From Actinoplanes siamensis (GTDB taxonomy: Bacteria; Actinomycetota; Actinomycetes; Mycobacteriales; Micromonosporaceae), in contig NZ_BOMW01000056.1 of the NCBI RefSeq assembly GCF_016862395.1, forward strand, positions 1 through 64,000: a DNA stretch of 64,000 nucleotides, in the 5' to 3' direction. Of this stretch, positions 57,649-64,000 are shown one piece after another. Both the position numbers and the translations under genes were made by a program. Numbering within the stretch: position 1 is the first letter of the stretch; every line of letters starts with the position of its first letter. The notes beneath the pieces are model-generated. The model had not been told where the DNA came from. It did no database searches and worked only from the letters and a program-made list of their open reading frames with translations.

Positions 57649-58263
57649 GTGACCAGCTCCGAGAAAATCGTCGAGACCCCGCGCGGGCCGGCCCGGGTCC
57701 GGGTGACCGACCCGGCCGGGCCCTCGCGAGGTCAGTTGTTCCTGGGCCACGGGGCCGGTGGCGGCGTGGACGCGCCGGACCTGGTCGCGGTGCACGACGC
57801 CGCGGTGGCCGCCGGGGTGCGGGTGGTGCTGGTGACCCAGCCCTACCGGGTGGCCGGGCGGCGGGCGCCGGCCCCGGCCGGGCAGCTCGACGAGGCGTGG
57901 ACCGCCGTCGTGCGCGCCGAGGCCGTACCCGATCGGCCCCTGATCCTCGGCGGGCGGTCCAGCGGAGCGCGCGTCGCGTCGCGGACCGCCCCCCACCTCG
58001 GCGCCGCGGGTGTGCTGGCCCTGGCCTTCCCGCTGCACCCGCCGGGCCGGCCGGAGAAGACCCGGGCGGCCGAGCTGCCGGCTCAGATCCCGACGCTGGT
58101 GCTCAACGGCGACCGGGACCCGTTCGGCGTGCCCGAGGCCGGCGGCGCCGTCGAGGTGATCGTCCGGCCCGGCGCCGTGCACGATCTGAAGAAGGACCCG
58201 CCGGGCACCGCCGCGCTCGTGATCGACTGGCTCCGGCGACATGGCTGGACGGCGGAATTCTGA
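57649..58263 (+). CDS. KANL3/Tex30-like alpha/beta hydrolase
   Basis: A 204-aa protein with nucleophile elbow GGRSSGARVA, oxyanion segment FLGHGAGGG, Asp in LNGDRDPFG and His in AVHDLKKD, a complete potential triad. This short form matches the KANL3/Tex30-type family of unknown substrate. GTG 57649 follows GGAG closely, and TAGAAA lies eight bases upstream, so either mode is possible. Its last codons contain the -35 element of the sigR promoter. Confidence 0.85.
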   Translation: MTSSEKIVETPRGPARVRVTDPAGPSRGQLFLGHGAGGGVDAPDLVAVHDAAVAAGVRVVLVTQPYRVAGRRAPAPAGQLDEAWTAVVRAEAVPDRPLILGGRSSGARVASRTAPHLGAAGVLALAFPLHPPGRPEKTRAAELPAQIPTLVLNGDRDPFGVPEAGGAVEVIVRPGAVHDLKKDPPGTAALVIDWLRRHGWTAEF

Positions 58264-58279
58264 GCACGCCCACGGCGTT
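58254..58279 (+). promoter_or_regulatory. SigR-type autoregulatory promoter of sigR
   Basis: GGAAT (58254-58258), 18 bases, GTT (58277-58279), identical to the SigR consensus. It overlaps the stop of the hydrolase gene and lies upstream of both possible sigR starts. Confidence 0.8.
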
Positions 58280-58504
58280 GTGATCCCCGGATGGTTTTCC
58301 TTGGAAGGGGTGTCTGTAGTGCGTGCTTTGGAGCACGAGCGCCGGGAGAAGACCCGGGTCCGGGAGCTCCTGGACTCCCCGGCGTGGCCCGCCGTGGAGC
58401 CGGCGGCCCCTGCCACGCCGGTGAGCGTGAGCACACCGGTTTTCGAGAGCGTGACGGGGGCACTACCCGTATCCTCGGCGGGGCGGTCGAGGGGGGAGTC
58501 CAGG

Positions 58505-59104
58505 GTGGCCCAGAAAGAGCGGACCGACGAGCGTCGGCAACGCTTCGAGCGCGACGCGCTGCCGTTCGTGGATCAGTTGTACGCTGCCGGCCTGCGGATG
58601 ACCCGTAACCCGGCCGACGCCGAGGACCTGGTGCAGGAGACGTTCCTCAAGGCGTACTCCGCGTTCCACCAGTTCGAGGCGGGCACCAACCTCAAGGCCT
58701 GGCTGTACCGGATCCTGACGAACACCTACATCAACTCCTACCGGCGCAAGCAGCGGCAGCCCGTCCAGGCGCCGACCGAGGAGATCACGGACTGGCAGCT
58801 GGCCTCCAGCGAGTCGCACACCTCGTCGGGTCTGCGCTCCGCGGAGACCGAGGCGCTCGACCGCCTGCCGGACAGTGACATCAAGCAAGCGCTGCAGTCC
58901 CTGCCGGAGGACTTCCGGTTGGCCGTCTACCTCGCCGATGTCGAGGGTTTCTCGTACAAGGAGATCGCCGACATCATGGGCACGCCCATCGGCACCGTCA
59001 TGTCCCGCCTGCACCGCGGGCGGCGCAACCTGCGCAATCTGCTCGAGGGGTACGCCGCCGAGCGCGGCATCACCAGGACCGCGTCCGAGCCGCAGGAGGC
59101 GTGA
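58505..59104 (+). CDS. sigR: RNA polymerase ECF sigma factor SigR/SigH
   Basis: Thiol-stress sigma factor, held inactive by RsrA until disulfide formation. The short form has 199 aa: region 2 (ALPFVDQLYAAGLRMTRNPADAEDLVQETFLKAY, then WLYRILTNTYINSYRRKQRQP) and region 4 (SLPEDFRLAVYLADVEGFSYKEIADIMG and SRLHRGRRNLR). GTG 58505 has GGAG six bases upstream. The frame is open further, and GTG 58319 (after GGAAGGGG) would add 62 residues. Streptomyces coelicolor makes a similar long unstable form (SigR') from a stress-induced message, so both starts may be used. rsrA follows after four bases. Confidence 0.93.
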   Translation: MAQKERTDERRQRFERDALPFVDQLYAAGLRMTRNPADAEDLVQETFLKAYSAFHQFEAGTNLKAWLYRILTNTYINSYRRKQRQPVQAPTEEITDWQLASSESHTSSGLRSAETEALDRLPDSDIKQALQSLPEDFRLAVYLADVEGFSYKEIADIMGTPIGTVMSRLHRGRRNLRNLLEGYAAERGITRTASEPQEA

Positions 59105-59108
59105 CCAG

Positions 59109-59396
59109 ATGTCGAGCCCGGACAACGAGGAACACGAGACCGACTGCAGCGTGGTGCTCGACGAGGTCTACCTCTACCTCGATCTCGAGTGCAGCGAGGA
59201 TCGCCGCCACCTGATCCAGAAGCACCTGGACGAGTGCTCCGGCTGCCTGCGGGAGTTCGGCATCGAACACGAGGTGAAGGCGCTGGTCGGCCGCTGCTGC
59301 GGGGACGAGCGGGCGCCGTCCGAGCTGCGTGAGCGGCTCCGCTACAAACTGGACCAGCTGGAGATCCAGGTCGAGACCCGGGAATACCTGCCCTGA
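59109..59396 (+). CDS. rsrA: Redox-sensing anti-sigma factor RsrA (ZAS family)
   Basis: A 95-aa zinc-binding anti-sigma factor for SigR. The motif H39-x3-C43-x2-C46 (KHLDECSGC) and the N-terminal C13 match the four key residues of Streptomyces RsrA; extra cysteines are C28 and a CC near 68. Zinc release on disulfide formation frees SigR. ATG 59109 has GGAGG nine bases upstream. It ends before a strong terminator. Confidence 0.95.
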   Translation: MSSPDNEEHETDCSVVLDEVYLYLDLECSEDRRHLIQKHLDECSGCLREFGIEHEVKALVGRCCGDERAPSELRERLRYKLDQLEIQVETREYLP

Positions 59397-59406
59397 CCAC
59401 TCGCGC

Positions 59407-59440
59407 GAGGACCCCGGCAGCACGAGCTGCCGGGGTCCTC
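59407..59440 (+). terminator. Terminator of sigR-rsrA
   Basis: GAGGACCCCGGCAG and CTGCCGGGGTCCTC form a perfect 14-bp stem around CACGAG, ten bases after the rsrA stop, followed by GTGTGTGTTT. Confidence 0.92.
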
Positions 59441-59465
59441 GTGTGTGTTTCACCGCGACCACAGC

Positions 59466-59580
59466 GCACTTCGCCCGCTGGTGCCGAGGGCGCCGAAAAC
59501 GGCTGGGCGTAGCCGTGGTCGTTCTCGGAGCCCTCGGCACCAGCGCGAAGGGCGAAGTGCCCGCCGAGCGAAGCTCGGCG
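59466..59580. repeat. Large nested inverted repeat plus hairpin after bL37
   Basis: GCACTTCGCCC-GCTGGTGCCGAGGGC (59466-59491) pairs with the segment 59530-59560 over 26 bp, with a five-base bulge. The loop contains ACGGCT/AGCCGT. A separate hairpin CGCCGAGC-GAA-GCTCGGCG (59562-59580) directly follows the bL37 stop on the minus strand and is its likely terminator. Confidence 0.8.
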
Positions 59581-59584
59581 AAAT

Positions 59585-59659
59585 TCAGCTGTTGGGGCGC
59601 TTGCCGTGGTTCGCGCCGCTCTTCTTCCGGGCCTTCTTCTTCCGAGCCTTCTTGGCCAT
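59585..59659 (-). CDS. Ribosomal protein bL37-like, 24 aa
   Basis: A 24-residue protein, M-A-K-K-A-R-K-K-K at the start and A-N-H-G-K-R-P-N-S at the end, almost entirely basic. It matches the small actinobacterial large-subunit protein bL37 found in mycobacterial ribosome structures, which shares the ANHGKRPN ending. ATG 59659 has a perfect AGGAGG five bases upstream, and TACGAT (59701-59696) is a good -10. It is easily missed because of its size. Confidence 0.85.
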   Translation of the reverse strand: MAKKARKKKARKKSGANHGKRPNS

Positions 59660-59793
59660 GAGGGCCTCCTTTCGCACGCTTCTGCTCAGCCGCCGATCGT
59701 AGTCGGCGCGTCCCGTGGGCCGGGACTCGCCCGCGCATGATCCGTGTTTTGATGGTCTTCCCTACGAGGGAGTGACAGGAGGGCGATCAAAGC

Positions 59794-60009
59794 ATGTCCG
59801 AGGAGATCCGGGCCGAGATGGTGGCCAACGTGTGGAAAGTCGTGGCCGGCGTCGGCGACACCGTCGCGGAGGGCGACACGCTGGTGATCCTGGAGTCCAT
59901 GAAGATGGAGATCCCGGTGCTGGCCGAGGCTGGCGGCACGGTCGGCGAGCTGGCCGTGAACGAGGGCGACGTCGTTCAGGAAGGCGACCTGATCGCCGTC
60001 ATCGACTGA
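59794..60009 (+). CDS. Stand-alone biotinyl/lipoyl carrier domain protein
   Basis: A 71-aa biotin carboxyl-carrier-like domain. The attachment Lys is K37 in ESMKMEIPV, the biotinylation consensus. It corresponds to the biotinylated protein TB7.3 (Rv3221c), which lies beside the SigH/RshA genes in Mycobacterium tuberculosis. Its partner carboxylase subunits are not in the window. AGGAGG lies about ten bases before ATG 59794. Confidence 0.93.
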   Translation: MSEEIRAEMVANVWKVVAGVGDTVAEGDTLVILESMKMEIPVLAEAGGTVGELAVNEGDVVQEGDLIAVID

Positions 60010-60012
60010 CGC

Positions 60013-61554
60013 TCACTTCCGGAGCCAGCGCAGCAGGTAGGACCGGCCGCGCTGGCGAGGGACGACCGGCACCCGGACGGTGGCCGCGGCCAGCTCCCGG
60101 GTGGACCGGTCCAGCTCCGGCGTGACCAGCGCCAGCTCGGCGACCGCCCGGACGTGCGGCCCGCCGGCCACCTCGGCGAACCGCCCGGCCACCACGGCCG
60201 CCACGTCCGCCCGCGCCCCGGGGTCCACCCAGGCGTAGGTGATCAGCGCGAACAGCGCCGCCTGGGTGACCCGGTCGATGTCGCCGTCGAGGAGTCCCAG
60301 CAGCAGCTTGCGCCGGCCGGAGTCCAGCCACGGCTCCTCCGAGCCGTGGTGCAGCAGACCCAGGCAGGCCCAGACCTCCGCGCCGCCGGGGCGCCCGGCG
60401 CCGGTCACCGTCGGGTGGCCCAGCAGCGCCAGCAGCTCCCACGGCTCGACCAGCACCAGGCCGAGCGCGCGGTCGTAGGCCGCCGGCGGGTGCGGCCAGT
60501 CCGCCGAGGCTACCCGCAGCAGCCGGTCCACCGCGTCCGCGGACGGCTCCGCGTTCACCGTCGGCCGGCTGGCCGGCAGCCGGGACAACCCGGCCGGCAG
60601 CCCGCTCAGCCAGGCCGCGTCCCGGCAGCACTCGTCCAGGTCGGTGTGCTCGTGGGTGTCATCCGGGTGGTCCCGGACGAAGTCGGCGAGCCCGACCAGG
60701 TGCGCCACGTCGCCGTCGGCCCGGAACCGCAGCCGATGGGCGGTGTGCACCACGCAGTCGTACCGCGGGTCGCGTTCCAGCGCCCGGTCGGTCCAGCGCA
60801 GCGCCTCCTGGAGCCGGCCCAGGTCGGCGAGGGTGGCCGCGACGTCGGCGTAGACCGAGAGGTCGTCCGGGTCGTACATGACCGCGCGGCGCAGCGCGGC
60901 CAGCGCCTCCGGGATCCGGCCGGCGCTGCGGTACGCGTACCCCAGCCAGATCTCGCCCAGCTTGGACGGGCGTGACCGCTGGCCCCGCACCGCCCAGTCG
61001 ATCGCCAGGCGCGGCTCGCCGAGCCGGCGGGCCAGCGCGGACCCGGCGCCGAGCAGCATGGCGTGCTCGCCGTGCGCGGCCACGGTGTGCCGGACCACTG
61101 TCAGGTAGGGGCGCAGCGGGGTGGCGGCCGATCTCGGCGCCGGATCGCCTACCGCGGTGCAGAGCCGCATCACCGTGCGCGCCAGCGTGTCCGGGTCGAT
61201 CCGCGCGCCGAGCACCGGGTCGCTGACCCACGGCACGCCGGCCCAGTCGACGCCGGGCGTGTGGCCGCTGGCCGCGGCGAGCAGCGGCAGCCCGTCCTCC
61301 GGGCGACCGGCCGCGGCGAGCAGGTGCGCGTGCGCCGCCACCCGGCCGGCCGGGGCGTAGGGCTCCAGCGGGAACAGGTCGAGGGCGTCGTCCGCGCGCG
61401 CCGCCAATCGGCTGAGCAACTCGTGGATCTCCGGCAGGGTGGGTGCGTGGTGCAGCGCCCCGGCCAGGTGGCGGGCGGCCTGGTCCATCTCGCCGCGGTC
61501 GAGAGCGGCGCGGGCGAGGGTGAGGTCGTGCCGGACCTGGGGATGGGCATCCAC
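60013..61554 (-). CDS. TPR-repeat protein, 513 aa
   Basis: A soluble helical-repeat protein. Tetratricopeptide units are clear at DQAARHLAGALHHAPTLPEIHELL and across GEIWLGYAYRSAGRIPEALAALRRAVMYDPDDLSVYADVAATLADLGRLQEALRWTDRALERDP, where the Ala/Gly/Pro positions are regular. The C-terminal 200 residues have no recognised domain. A role as a protein-binding scaffold is inferred. GTG 61554 has no Shine-Dalgarno, but TACTGT ends eight bases upstream, fitting a leaderless start. It converges on the biotinyl gene with three bases between stops. Confidence 0.82.
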   Translation of the reverse strand: MDAHPQVRHDLTLARAALDRGEMDQAARHLAGALHHAPTLPEIHELLSRLAARADDALDLFPLEPYAPAGRVAAHAHLLAAAGRPEDGLPLLAAASGHTPGVDWAGVPWVSDPVLGARIDPDTLARTVMRLCTAVGDPAPRSAATPLRPYLTVVRHTVAAHGEHAMLLGAGSALARRLGEPRLAIDWAVRGQRSRPSKLGEIWLGYAYRSAGRIPEALAALRRAVMYDPDDLSVYADVAATLADLGRLQEALRWTDRALERDPRYDCVVHTAHRLRFRADGDVAHLVGLADFVRDHPDDTHEHTDLDECCRDAAWLSGLPAGLSRLPASRPTVNAEPSADAVDRLLRVASADWPHPPAAYDRALGLVLVEPWELLALLGHPTVTGAGRPGGAEVWACLGLLHHGSEEPWLDSGRRKLLLGLLDGDIDRVTQAALFALITYAWVDPGARADVAAVVAGRFAEVAGGPHVRAVAELALVTPELDRSTRELAAATVRVPVVPRQRGRSYLLRWLRK

Positions 61555-61622
61555 GAGTGAAGACAGTACGGGCAGCGGCGCGATCTGTCAGTCCGCGCGT
61601 TTGCGCAGTAGTGCGCGAAAGA

Positions 61623-61650
61623 TTGACGTACTAAGCTATTTCTTGCAAGA
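61623..61650 (+). promoter_or_regulatory. Promoter/operator region of the SIS-domain gene
   Basis: TTGACG (61623-61628) is a good -35. TCTTGCAAGA (61641-61650) is a perfect 10-bp palindrome in the -10 region, and a further palindrome-like TTGCGCAGTAGTGCGCGAA lies just before. The position suits a sugar-responsive repressor; the regulator is unknown. Confidence 0.45.
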
Positions 61651-61694
61651 CTGCGCATCGATCGCGCGAGAACTGCTCATCTGGGGAGGATGAC

Positions 61695-62732
61695 GTGACG
61701 GAGCGAGGCCACGGGATGGCAGCGGACATCGCGGAACAACCGGAGGGTTTCGCCCGCCTCCTGGAGGGCCCGCACGCGACAGCGATCGCCGAGGTCGCGG
61801 CGGAGGTGGCGGCCCGCCGGCCGCGCAACGTGGTCTTCGTCGGCCGCGGCACCTCCGACCACGCCGCGCTCTACGGCGCCTACCTCACCGAGATCCGCCT
61901 GGGTCTGCCGGTGGCCAGCGCCTCGCCGAGCGCCATCACCCTCTACGGCGCCCGCCCCGATTTCACCGGCTCACTGGTCGTCGGGGTCAGCCAGAGCGGC
62001 GGCTCGCCCGACCTGACCGGGGTGCTCTCCGCGGCTCGGGAGAACGGCGCGCTCACCCTCGCGGTCACCAACAACCCGGAGTCGCCGCTGGCCCGGGCCG
62101 CCGAGCTGTCGGTGGACGTGGCGGCCGGGCACGAGCGGGCGGTCGCCGCGACCAAGTCGTACACCGCCGAGCTGCTCGCGTTGCTGCTGCTGGTCGAGGG
62201 CATCCGGGCCGGCGGCGGGCGGCTGCCCGAGGCGGAACGGGCCGCGCTGGCCGAGCTGCCGCGGCTGGCCGCCACCGCGCTGGCCGACCGGAACGCCGAG
62301 GAGGTGGCGCAGCGCTACCGGTTCGCGCCGCACATGGTGACGACCGGCCGGGGGTATGCGTATCCCACCGCCCGAGAGGCCGCGCTCAAGCTGATGGAGA
62401 CGTCGTACGTGCCGACGCTCGCGTTCTCCGGCGCCGACCTGCTGCACGGTCCGCTCGCGATGACGGACGTCGACGTGCCGGTGATCGCGGTGGTGGGGGA
62501 CGGCCCCGGCGGCAGGTCGATGGAGGACGTGCTCACCCGGCTCGGCGAGCGCAAGGCCGACGTGCTGACCGTCGGCCCGCGGGGCAGGCTGGCCGTGCCC
62601 GCCGTGGACGAGCGGCACAGCCCGCTGCTGGACATCCTGCCGCTGCAGAAGCTCGCGCTCGCGCTGGCGCTGGCCCGCGGCGAGGACCCGGACGCCCCGC
62701 GCGGCCTGAAGAAGGTGACCAGCACTCTCTAG
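61695..62732 (+). CDS. SIS-domain sugar-phosphate isomerase/deaminase-like protein
   Basis: A 345-aa protein with two SIS domains (NVVFVGRGTSDHAALYGAY, VVGVSQSGGSPDLTGVL; then HMVTTGRGYAYPTAREAALKLMET), the architecture of the GlmS isomerase half and of glucosamine-6-phosphate deaminase-type proteins such as NagB-II. The conserved GRG/SQSGxSxDT-type motifs bind the sugar phosphate. There is no glutaminase domain, so it is not GlmS itself. GTG 61695 has GGAGG five bases upstream. With a chitosanase nearby, a role in amino-sugar use is plausible but inferred. Confidence 0.88.
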   Translation: MTERGHGMAADIAEQPEGFARLLEGPHATAIAEVAAEVAARRPRNVVFVGRGTSDHAALYGAYLTEIRLGLPVASASPSAITLYGARPDFTGSLVVGVSQSGGSPDLTGVLSAARENGALTLAVTNNPESPLARAAELSVDVAAGHERAVAATKSYTAELLALLLLVEGIRAGGGRLPEAERAALAELPRLAATALADRNAEEVAQRYRFAPHMVTTGRGYAYPTAREAALKLMETSYVPTLAFSGADLLHGPLAMTDVDVPVIAVVGDGPGGRSMEDVLTRLGERKADVLTVGPRGRLAVPAVDERHSPLLDILPLQKLALALALARGEDPDAPRGLKKVTSTL

Positions 62733-62762
62733 GCGAAACATACCCGTGGCAGGCTTGGACCC

Positions 62763-64000
62763 GTGTCCACCCTGCGCGATCTCGTCGAGGAACACACCAG
62801 CCTCGGTTCCGCCGACATCGACCGCCTGCACCGCCTCGCCGGTGACTGGCAGCTGCTCTCCGATCTCTCCTTCGCCGATCTGCTCCTCTGGGTGCCGGTC
62901 AAGGGGGAGCAGCCGCGCCAGTTCCTCTGCGTGGCGCAGGTACGCCCGACCACGGCGCCCACCGCCTACCAGGACGACCAGGTCGGCAAGATCTTCGGCG
63001 GTCCCGAGGTGGCACACCTGGACGTGGCCTTCACCCAGGAGCGGATCTGGCGGGAGGGCGACCCGGTGTGGTACGGCGACACCCCGGCCCGCCACGAGGC
63101 GATCCCGGTGCGGCGCCGCGACGAGCACGACCACGAGGAGGGCTACAGCGAGGTGATCGCGGTGATCGGCCGCGACACCAACCTGAGCACCGCCCGCACC
63201 CCCAGCCAGCTGGAGCTGAACTACCTGACCACCGCCGACGACCTGGCCCAGATGGTCGCCGACGGCACGTTCCCGCCGGTCCGGCAGCCCGGGGAGATGA
63301 CCACCTCGGCCCCCCGGGTCGGCGACGGCCTGATCCGGCTGGACGCCTCCGGCAAGGTCACCTACGCCAGCCCGAACGCGCAGTCGGCGTACCGGCGGCT
63401 CGGCTTCAGCGCGCACCTGGTCGGCGAGGAGCTGGCCGGTCTCTCCAGCCGGCTGGCCGCCGACCCGCTGGAGGGCAACGACGTCGCCGAGCGGATCCGG
63501 TCAGCGCTGCGCGGCGAGTTCCCGCCCCGGATGGAGTTCGAGGCCCGGGGCGCCACCGTCCTGACCCGCTCGCTGCCGCTGCTGCCGGCCGGCGTCCCGA
63601 TCGGCGCGCTGGTGCTGGTCCGCGACGTGACCGAGGTGCGCCGCCGGGACCGCGCGCTGATGACCAAGGACGCCACCATCCGGGAGATCCACCACCGGGT
63701 GAAGAACAACCTGCAGACCGTGGCCGCTCTGCTGCGCCTGCAGGCCCGCCGGGTGGACGCGCCGGAGGCCCGGATGGCGCTGGAGGAGTCGGTGCGCCGG
63801 GTGGCCTCGATCGCGCTGGTCCACGAGACGCTCTCGATGTCCAGCGACGAGGCGGTGGAGTTCGACGGGATCGTGGACCGGGTGGCCACGGCCGCGACCG
63901 AGGTGGCCTCCACCGGCTTCGCGGTGCGCATGCGGCGCGAGGGGACGTTCGGCATACTGCCCGCGGAGATCGCCACGTCGCTGGTGATGGTGCTGAACGA
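62763..64000 (+). CDS. pdtaS: PdtaS-like sensor histidine kinase (3' end outside window)
   Basis: Cytosolic sensor kinase; 412 codons are visible and the frame is open at the window end. The N-terminal half (LRDLVEEHTSLGSADIDRLHRLAGDWQLLSDLSFADLLLWVP) is the GAF-type domain typical of PdtaS. A PAS domain follows (RLDASGKVTYASPNAQSAYRRLGF). The HisKA_2 dimerisation helix carries the phospho-acceptor His in EIHHRVKNNLQTVAALLRLQARR. The ATPase domain is cut off. In mycobacteria PdtaS signals to the RNA-binding antiterminator PdtaR. GTG 62763 follows CAGGCT by seven bases, fitting a leaderless start. No membrane segment is present. Confidence 0.92.
   Translation, partial: MSTLRDLVEEHTSLGSADIDRLHRLAGDWQLLSDLSFADLLLWVPVKGEQPRQFLCVAQVRPTTAPTAYQDDQVGKIFGGPEVAHLDVAFTQERIWREGDPVWYGDTPARHEAIPVRRRDEHDHEEGYSEVIAVIGRDTNLSTARTPSQLELNYLTTADDLAQMVADGTFPPVRQPGEMTTSAPRVGDGLIRLDASGKVTYASPNAQSAYRRLGFSAHLVGEELAGLSSRLAADPLEGNDVAERIRSALRGEFPPRMEFEARGATVLTRSLPLLPAGVPIGALVLVRDVTEVRRRDRALMTKDATIREIHHRVKNNLQTVAALLRLQARRVDAPEARMALEESVRRVASIALVHETLSMSSDEAVEFDGIVDRVATAATEVASTGFAVRMRREGTFGILPAEIATSLVMVLN

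Overview
The window is very GC-rich, densely coded actinobacterial chromosome. Mycothiol-linked genes (a mycoredoxin, a SigR/RsrA pair), several WhiB-family proteins, a 24-residue bL37-like ribosomal protein, an AdnAB-type recombination nuclease, many leaderless starts and secreted polysaccharide hydrolases point to a filamentous, mycelial actinomycete, most likely of the Micromonosporaceae (Actinoplanes-like). That family assignment is inference from gene content; no 16S rRNA gene is present. There is no prophage, transposase, integrase, CRISPR array or restriction system.

Layout. 1-6.6 kb: adnA (5' end missing) and adnB, then a small conserved gene. 6.6-9.2 kb: cold-shock gene, repeat-bearing spacer, phospholipid acyltransferase, single-pass membrane protein. 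9.3-12.7 kb: minus-strand operon of an Rrf2 regulator and a sulfonate/nitrate-type ABC importer. 12.8-17.5 kb: two M16 peptidases, a NudC-like hydrolase and a PhyH oxygenase. 17.5-31.9 kb: mrx1, uvrD2, the whiB7 leader and whiB7, an ABC1/UbiB kinase-like gene, a ThiF-like gene, a DUF5679 gene, metallopeptidases, a PDZ-Lon protein and a UPF0182 protein. The order follows the Mycobacterium tuberculosis Rv3202c-Rv3193c block, with insertions. 31.9-34.9 kb: two identical initiator tRNA genes bracket a copper radical oxidase. 35-52.8 kb: accessory genes (acyltransferase, TerC, DUF1800/DUF1501 pair, malQ, chitosanase, two GH16-type proteins, STAS/HATPase). 52.9-64 kb: hisN, rsgA, aroA, SRAP peptidase, a WhiB protein, sigR-rsrA, bL37, a biotinyl protein, a TPR protein, a SIS protein and the start of a PdtaS-like kinase. 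This resembles the Rv3228-Rv3220c block.

How the parts connect. DNA repair (AdnAB, UvrD2, SRAP) and thiol/oxidative stress (SigR/RsrA, mycoredoxin) recur. Both sigR and mrx1 carry a promoter matching the SigR consensus GGAAT-N18/19-GTT, so they probably form one regulon. WhiB7 is preceded by a promoter with an AT-rich element, a 103-codon upstream ORF and an intrinsic terminator with a competing antiterminator hairpin, which looks like ribosome-mediated attenuation of the intrinsic-resistance regulator. Extracellular carbohydrate chemistry (GH46, GH16, ricin-B and CBM5/12 modules, copper radical oxidase) forms a second theme.

The strongest items for follow-up are the whiB7 leader, a cluster of three perfect DnaA boxes at 24.35-24.42 kb far from any dnaA gene, an alternating 50/51-bp repeat array at the 3' end of the ThiF-like gene, the metal-ribbon-less NudC, the Cys-cluster/pentapeptide fusion protein, and an orphan intrinsic terminator at 7.07 kb.
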